From an uncultured Anaerosacchariphilus sp. (lineage in GTDB: Bacteria; Bacillota; Clostridia; Lachnospirales; Lachnospiraceae), in assembly GCA_934402125.1 (NCBI GenBank), contig CAKRTY010000041.1:1-9265 (forward strand): a stretch of 9,265 bases of DNA, given 5' to 3'. The notes beneath the pieces were generated by a model. The model was not told the origin of the DNA and did not search any database. It saw only the letters and a program-made list of their open reading frames with translations. How positions within the stretch are numbered: the stretch's first letter is position 1; each line of letters begins with the position of its first letter. The translations under genes were made by a program, and so were the position numbers. Of this stretch, positions 6,849 through 9,265 are shown piece by piece.

Positions 6849-7133
6849 TTAATTTTCCAGAGACTGGATTGCAAACCGGGAAATCTTAATGACGGTTCCC
6901 TTTGCCACCTCGACATTGACGGTCTCATCTTCGATTCCTACAACCTTACCGTAGATTCCGCCTCCAAACATAACCTGACTGCCAATCTTCAGCTCTGTGT
7001 GTACTTCTGTAAGCTCTGTACGGCGCTTCCGCACGTTTCTTGCGGAAATGACAGCCAGTACCAGGGCAATCACGCCCATGATAACTGCCAGTGTGATACA
7101 GGTCCAGCCAATTACTTCCCAGTTCATTCTCAT
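6849..7133 (-). CDS. yajC: YajC-like membrane protein in the PTS operon
   Basis: This 94-residue protein has one N-terminal membrane helix (about 8-30), a basic stretch (ARNVRKRR, 31-38) and a YajC-type C-terminal domain: LKIGSQVMFGGGIYGKVVGI, then a beta-rich segment ending IKISRFAIQSLEN. YajC normally accompanies the SecDF translocase and is encoded beside secD or tgt. Here the gene starts two bases after the EIIA stop, so it belongs to the sugar operon. YajC-like genes are known in other Firmicutes mannose-family PTS operons, for example the pneumococcal hyaluronan operon, so this is a recurrent association. It may help insert or stabilise EIIC/EIID, but that is inference. A second in-frame ATG two codons later (7127) is an equally possible start. 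Confidence 0.85.
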   Translation of the reverse strand: MRMNWEVIGWTCITLAVIMGVIALVLAVISARNVRKRRTELTEVHTELKIGSQVMFGGGIYGKVVGIEDETVNVEVAKGTVIKISRFAIQSLEN

Positions 7134-7135
7134 AC

Positions 7136-7570
7136 TTAGATACCATCCTCTTCTGTGTCGTCATTATGCTCGGCCAGCTCAAACCGGATGATGTAATCCT
7201 TTCCGGTCGGGATCAGAGCCTCTGCCATCTCCAACGGATTCTCATAGATAGCCATGGACATGGAGCCCTCAATCAGCATCGGCAGGTTGGAGCCTGCGAT
7301 AACCTCGATCGCCTGATCCGGTCTTGCGAACTTGCACTCTACCGCTGTCTTGAAGGGTGAACCTCCTGCCAGGTCGGAAAGTACCAGTACGCCGTCGCAG
7401 TTTTTCAGTCTGTCGAAAGCCTGATTCAGGTTGTGTGCCAGTGTCTCTGTGGAGTGGTCTGCCTCGAAATCCACATACTCAATGTTCTCTGTATTGCCGG
7501 TGATCAGGCGCAGGCTGGAGCCCAGTCCTGTTGCGAAATGACCATGTCCGGTAATCAGTAATCCTACCAT
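7136..7570 (-). CDS. PTS mannose-family EIIA component
   Basis: This 144-residue cytoplasmic subunit accepts phosphate from HPr and hands it to EIIB. The N-terminus MVGLLITGHGHFATG is the family signature, and His9 aligns with the phosphorylated histidine of the E. coli ManX domain. SDLAGGSPFKTAV (69-81) is the second conserved segment. It is a stand-alone EIIA rather than an EIIAB fusion. The ATG has GGAGGAC upstream and lies 19 bases after the agaS stop, so the two are co-transcribed. Its partner EIIB lies beyond the regulator gene in another transcript, so the transporter is assembled from two transcription units. Confidence 0.93.
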   Translation of the reverse strand: MVGLLITGHGHFATGLGSSLRLITGNTENIEYVDFEADHSTETLAHNLNQAFDRLKNCDGVLVLSDLAGGSPFKTAVECKFARPDQAIEVIAGSNLPMLIEGSMSMAIYENPLEMAEALIPTGKDYIIRFELAEHNDDTEEDGI

Positions 7571-7589
7571 ATTCTTTGTCCTCCAGAAA

Positions 7590-8765
7590 TTATTTTGTGT
7601 ACGGATACAGGGTTACACCCTTCACAACACGGTTTACCTCACCTGTCGGGCAGGGATTGTCCGGTGTGATACCTAAGGACAGAGATTTCAGGACTGCCAG
7701 AGTCTGAGCAAAGGTAATGTAATTGAAGCCAAGCAGTACGTTCTCCAGAGACTGACCGATATGCATCTCTACGGTATAGTCTACCAGACCTTTGATCGCT
7801 TCGCAAGGAGTATTCATAACAGCTACGATGCGGTTCTTCTTTCTCTGGGGTCCCATTTCCTTAATCAGGTCGATCTCGTACTGTCTCTGATACTCGTTGT
7901 CGCTTAAGTATACAACAGTCAGTGTACGGTCATCGATAATGGACTTCGGACCATGACGGAAACCAAGCGGTGTATCGAACATGGTTGCCACCTTACCTGC
8001 TGTCAGCTCCAGCATCTTCAGCGCAGATTCCTGGGATACACCCTTCAGGCTTGCGGTTCCCAGATATACGATACGATTGAAATCGAACTCGTCTACGATC
8101 GTCTTTGCAACGGTCCAGTTCTGATCCAGGAATACTTCTCCTGCTGCAGCGATTTTCTCAACTGCCTCGCAGATCTCGTCCAGGCGATCCAGGTTGAATG
8201 CCAGGTAAGTTGCCAGATACATATTGGAGAAGCTGGAGGTCATAGCGAAGGACTGGTCATGCGTCTCCGGTGTCAGGTTGATAGCAAAGCAGTTATGTCT
8301 GTCATTTGCCAGCTTGGAAAGTGTTCCCTCATGGTTGCAGGTTACGAACAGATGATACAGGTTCTTGCAGACTGCCTCAGCGTTCTCTACTGCGCCCAGG
8401 GACTCCGGTGAATTTCCGGAACGTCCGAAGCTTACCAGAATGGTCGGCTTGGTTGCGGAAAGGAAGCACTCCGGTGACGGAACCAGGTCTGTGGTTCCGA
8501 AGGACTTTACCTTATAATTATACTTCTGATTCAGCGCCTGATACAGAGAGTTTCCTACGAACTCACTGGTTCCTGCTCCGGTCAGAACGATATCGAAATC
8601 ATCCTGCTTTACAACCTGATCGATAAACTTCTGAAGCTCATCCTTGCATGCCTTAATCTGCGCGCAGGTTTTTCTCCAGGTGGAGGGCTGCTGATGGATC
8701 TCAGTCAGAGTAAATGTGGAAGATGTTTCTTTCATTTTTTCATCGGTTACATTGAAAATGGTCAT
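7590..8765 (-). CDS. agaS: AgaS-type SIS-domain galactosamine-6-phosphate deaminase/isomerase
   Basis: This 391-residue protein with two SIS domains closely resembles E. coli AgaS. Shared stretches include LTGAGTSEFVG (61-71), SFGRSGNSPES (112-122), ETHDQSFAMTSS (167-178), SALKMLELTAGK (247-258), GFRHGPKS (268-275) and EVNRVVKGV (376-384). AgaS deaminates galactosamine-6-phosphate to tagatose-6-phosphate and ammonia in the cytosol. This agrees with the PTS and with nagA next door. The frame is open to a GTG at 8813, but that codon lacks a ribosome site. The ATG at 8765 has AAGGGGG eight bases upstream and gives the better start. It is the first gene of the agaS-EIIA-yajC unit. Related SIS proteins act on glucosamine or fructosamine phosphates, so the sugar is likely rather than proven. 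Confidence 0.88.
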   Translation of the reverse strand: MTIFNVTDEKMKETSSTFTLTEIHQQPSTWRKTCAQIKACKDELQKFIDQVVKQDDFDIVLTGAGTSEFVGNSLYQALNQKYNYKVKSFGTTDLVPSPECFLSATKPTILVSFGRSGNSPESLGAVENAEAVCKNLYHLFVTCNHEGTLSKLANDRHNCFAINLTPETHDQSFAMTSSFSNMYLATYLAFNLDRLDEICEAVEKIAAAGEVFLDQNWTVAKTIVDEFDFNRIVYLGTASLKGVSQESALKMLELTAGKVATMFDTPLGFRHGPKSIIDDRTLTVVYLSDNEYQRQYEIDLIKEMGPQRKKNRIVAVMNTPCEAIKGLVDYTVEMHIGQSLENVLLGFNYITFAQTLAVLKSLSLGITPDNPCPTGEVNRVVKGVTLYPYTK

Positions 8766-8797
8766 CTCATTTTCCCCCTTATTATGATATTTGTTTG

Positions 8798-8827
8798 TTG
8801 TGGGTTTGGGCACACCTCTTGTGGGTT
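8798..8827 (-). repeat. 9-bp direct repeat with 21-bp period in the agaS leader
   Basis: TTGTGGGTT occurs at 8798-8806 and 8819-8827, two helical turns apart. Read toward agaS it is AACCCACAA, and it lies downstream of the predicted start point, at about +9 to +38. The period matches the AraC-type sites elsewhere, but only about six of ten bases agree with AACTAAAAAC. It could be a roadblock operator, a weak site for the same regulator, or chance. Confidence 0.35.
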
Positions 8828-8842
8828 CCCGTGTCTGATATC

Positions 8843-8872
8843 ATTATATAGCACACCATTTTCAAAAAACAA
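8843..8872 (-). promoter_or_regulatory. Predicted promoter of the agaS-EIIA-yajC operon
   Basis: On the minus strand, a perfect TATAAT (complement of 8843-8848) follows TTGTTT (complement of 8867-8872) by 18 bases. It gives a leader of about 70 bases. The -35 nearly abuts the tandem CTAAAA site at 8881-8907, which lies between this promoter and that of nagA. Confidence 0.6.
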
Positions 8873-8879
8873 TACAGGT

Positions 8880-8910
8880 ACTAAAACTCATAATCTTTGT
8901 CCTAAAAAAT
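8880..8910 (+). promoter_or_regulatory. AraC-type tandem site between agaS and nagA
   Basis: CTAAAA occurs at 8881-8886 and 8902-8907, a 21-bp period. The fuller copies read ACTAAAACTC and CCTAAAAAAT, weaker versions of the EIIB site AACTAAAAAC. Relative to a nagA start near 8948 the cores span about -41 to -67, in the same orientation as at EIIB. The gap from the proximal core to the -10 is 28 bases, against 29 at EIIB. The same site lies upstream of agaS in reverse orientation, so one regulator could act on both genes. Confidence 0.6.
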
Positions 8911-8932
8911 GCAAATTCAATTTAAAAACGGG

Positions 8933-8941
8933 TGTTATAAT
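8933..8941 (+). promoter_or_regulatory. Extended -10 promoter of nagA
   Basis: TGTTATAAT is a perfect extended -10 element (TGn plus TATAAT at 8936-8941). No good -35 is present at 16-18 bases upstream. The start point should be near 8948, giving a leader of about 40 bases that contains AGGAGGGAA (8971-8979). Confidence 0.7.
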
Positions 8942-8987
8942 AGGATTAGAACACATTTACGAAATAAAACAGGAGGGAATTTTTATT

Positions 8988-9265
8988 ATGTTGATTCAGA
9001 GTAAAAAGGTTTGGATCGCAGATCAGTTTATTGCTGCAGAGCTTGAGATCGAAGACGGAAAGATTACAGAAGTTCTTCCTTATGGAAGTAAACCCGCTGA
9101 TAAGGATTACGGCGATCTCCGCATCGTTCCGGGCTTTATGGATATCCACTGCCACGGCGCGTTCGGCTTCGACACCAACGACGCCAATGAAGCGGGGCTT
9201 CGCAACTGGACGAAAAATATCGTAACCGAAGGCGTGACCTCATTTCTGGCAACCACCATTACCCA
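8988..9265 (+). CDS. nagA: N-acetylglucosamine/galactosamine-6-phosphate deacetylase, 3' end outside window
   Basis: The first 92 residues show a NagA-type amidohydrolase of the urease superfamily, which removes acetate from N-acetylhexosamine 6-phosphate in the cytosol. After a small beta-rich start, LRIVPGFMDIHCHGAFGFDT (44-63) carries the metal-binding HxH as His54 and His56. EGVTSFLATTIT (81-92) is the next conserved segment. The full protein is normally about 370-390 residues, so roughly three quarters lies beyond the window. AGGAGGG is well placed before the ATG. Divergent from agaS and beside a mannose-family PTS, it would act as the AgaA-type enzyme on N-acetylgalactosamine-6-phosphate. 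NagA and AgaA cannot be told apart from this fragment. Confidence 0.9.
   Translation, partial: MLIQSKKVWIADQFIAAELEIEDGKITEVLPYGSKPADKDYGDLRIVPGFMDIHCHGAFGFDTNDANEAGLRNWTKNIVTEGVTSFLATTIT

Noticed and set aside
8766..8813. N-terminal extension of AgaS from a GTG
   Set aside because: No ribosome site before the GTG, the extra 16 residues are not in known AgaS, and the ATG at 8765 has AAGGGGG at good spacing.

Overview
The window looks like part of a chromosome from a gut-type Clostridia, most likely Lachnospiraceae. This rests on near-consensus AGGAGG ribosome binding sites, sigma-A type promoters, AT-rich intergenic regions around moderate-GC genes, and protein sequences typical of that family (class II aldolase, a cysteine-less PurF-like protein, mannose-family PTS). 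The genus cannot be fixed from sequence alone. I see no rRNA, tRNA, CRISPR array, insertion sequence or phage gene.

Left part (1-3050). A small DUF2752 membrane protein gene runs off the left edge on the minus strand. It lies just after a strong terminator that ends fba, the class II fructose-bisphosphate aldolase gene (minus strand). Divergent from fba is a 468-residue PurF-like phosphoribosyltransferase gene. Its protein keeps the PRPP loop and the probable Fe-S cysteines but lacks the catalytic N-terminal cysteine of the glutaminase. It ends at its own terminator, which faces the terminator of the sugar operon to its right.

Right part (3074-9265). This is an amino-sugar uptake and catabolism locus, most simply read as N-acetylgalactosamine/galactosamine use. 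A mannose-family PTS is split into two minus-strand units: agaS-EIIA-yajC (8765 to 6849) and EIIB-EIIC-EIID (5367 to 3203). A plus-strand AraC-family regulator gene sits between them, and a plus-strand nagA gene, cut by the right edge, is divergent from agaS. Inferred flow: EIIA/EIIB/EIIC/EIID import and phosphorylate the sugar, NagA removes the acetyl group, and AgaS deaminates and isomerises galactosamine-6-phosphate to tagatose-6-phosphate. The kinase and aldolase needed next are not in the window, unless the distant class II aldolase contributes.

The most notable signal is regulatory. The EIIB promoter and the nagA promoter each carry two direct repeats with the core CTAAAA, exactly 21 bp apart, in the same orientation, ending 29 and 28 bp before the -10 box. 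That is the geometry of AraC-type activator sites, so the AraC-family protein encoded between the PTS units is the likely regulator. It has an unusual long N-terminal region that looks like a second sensor domain.
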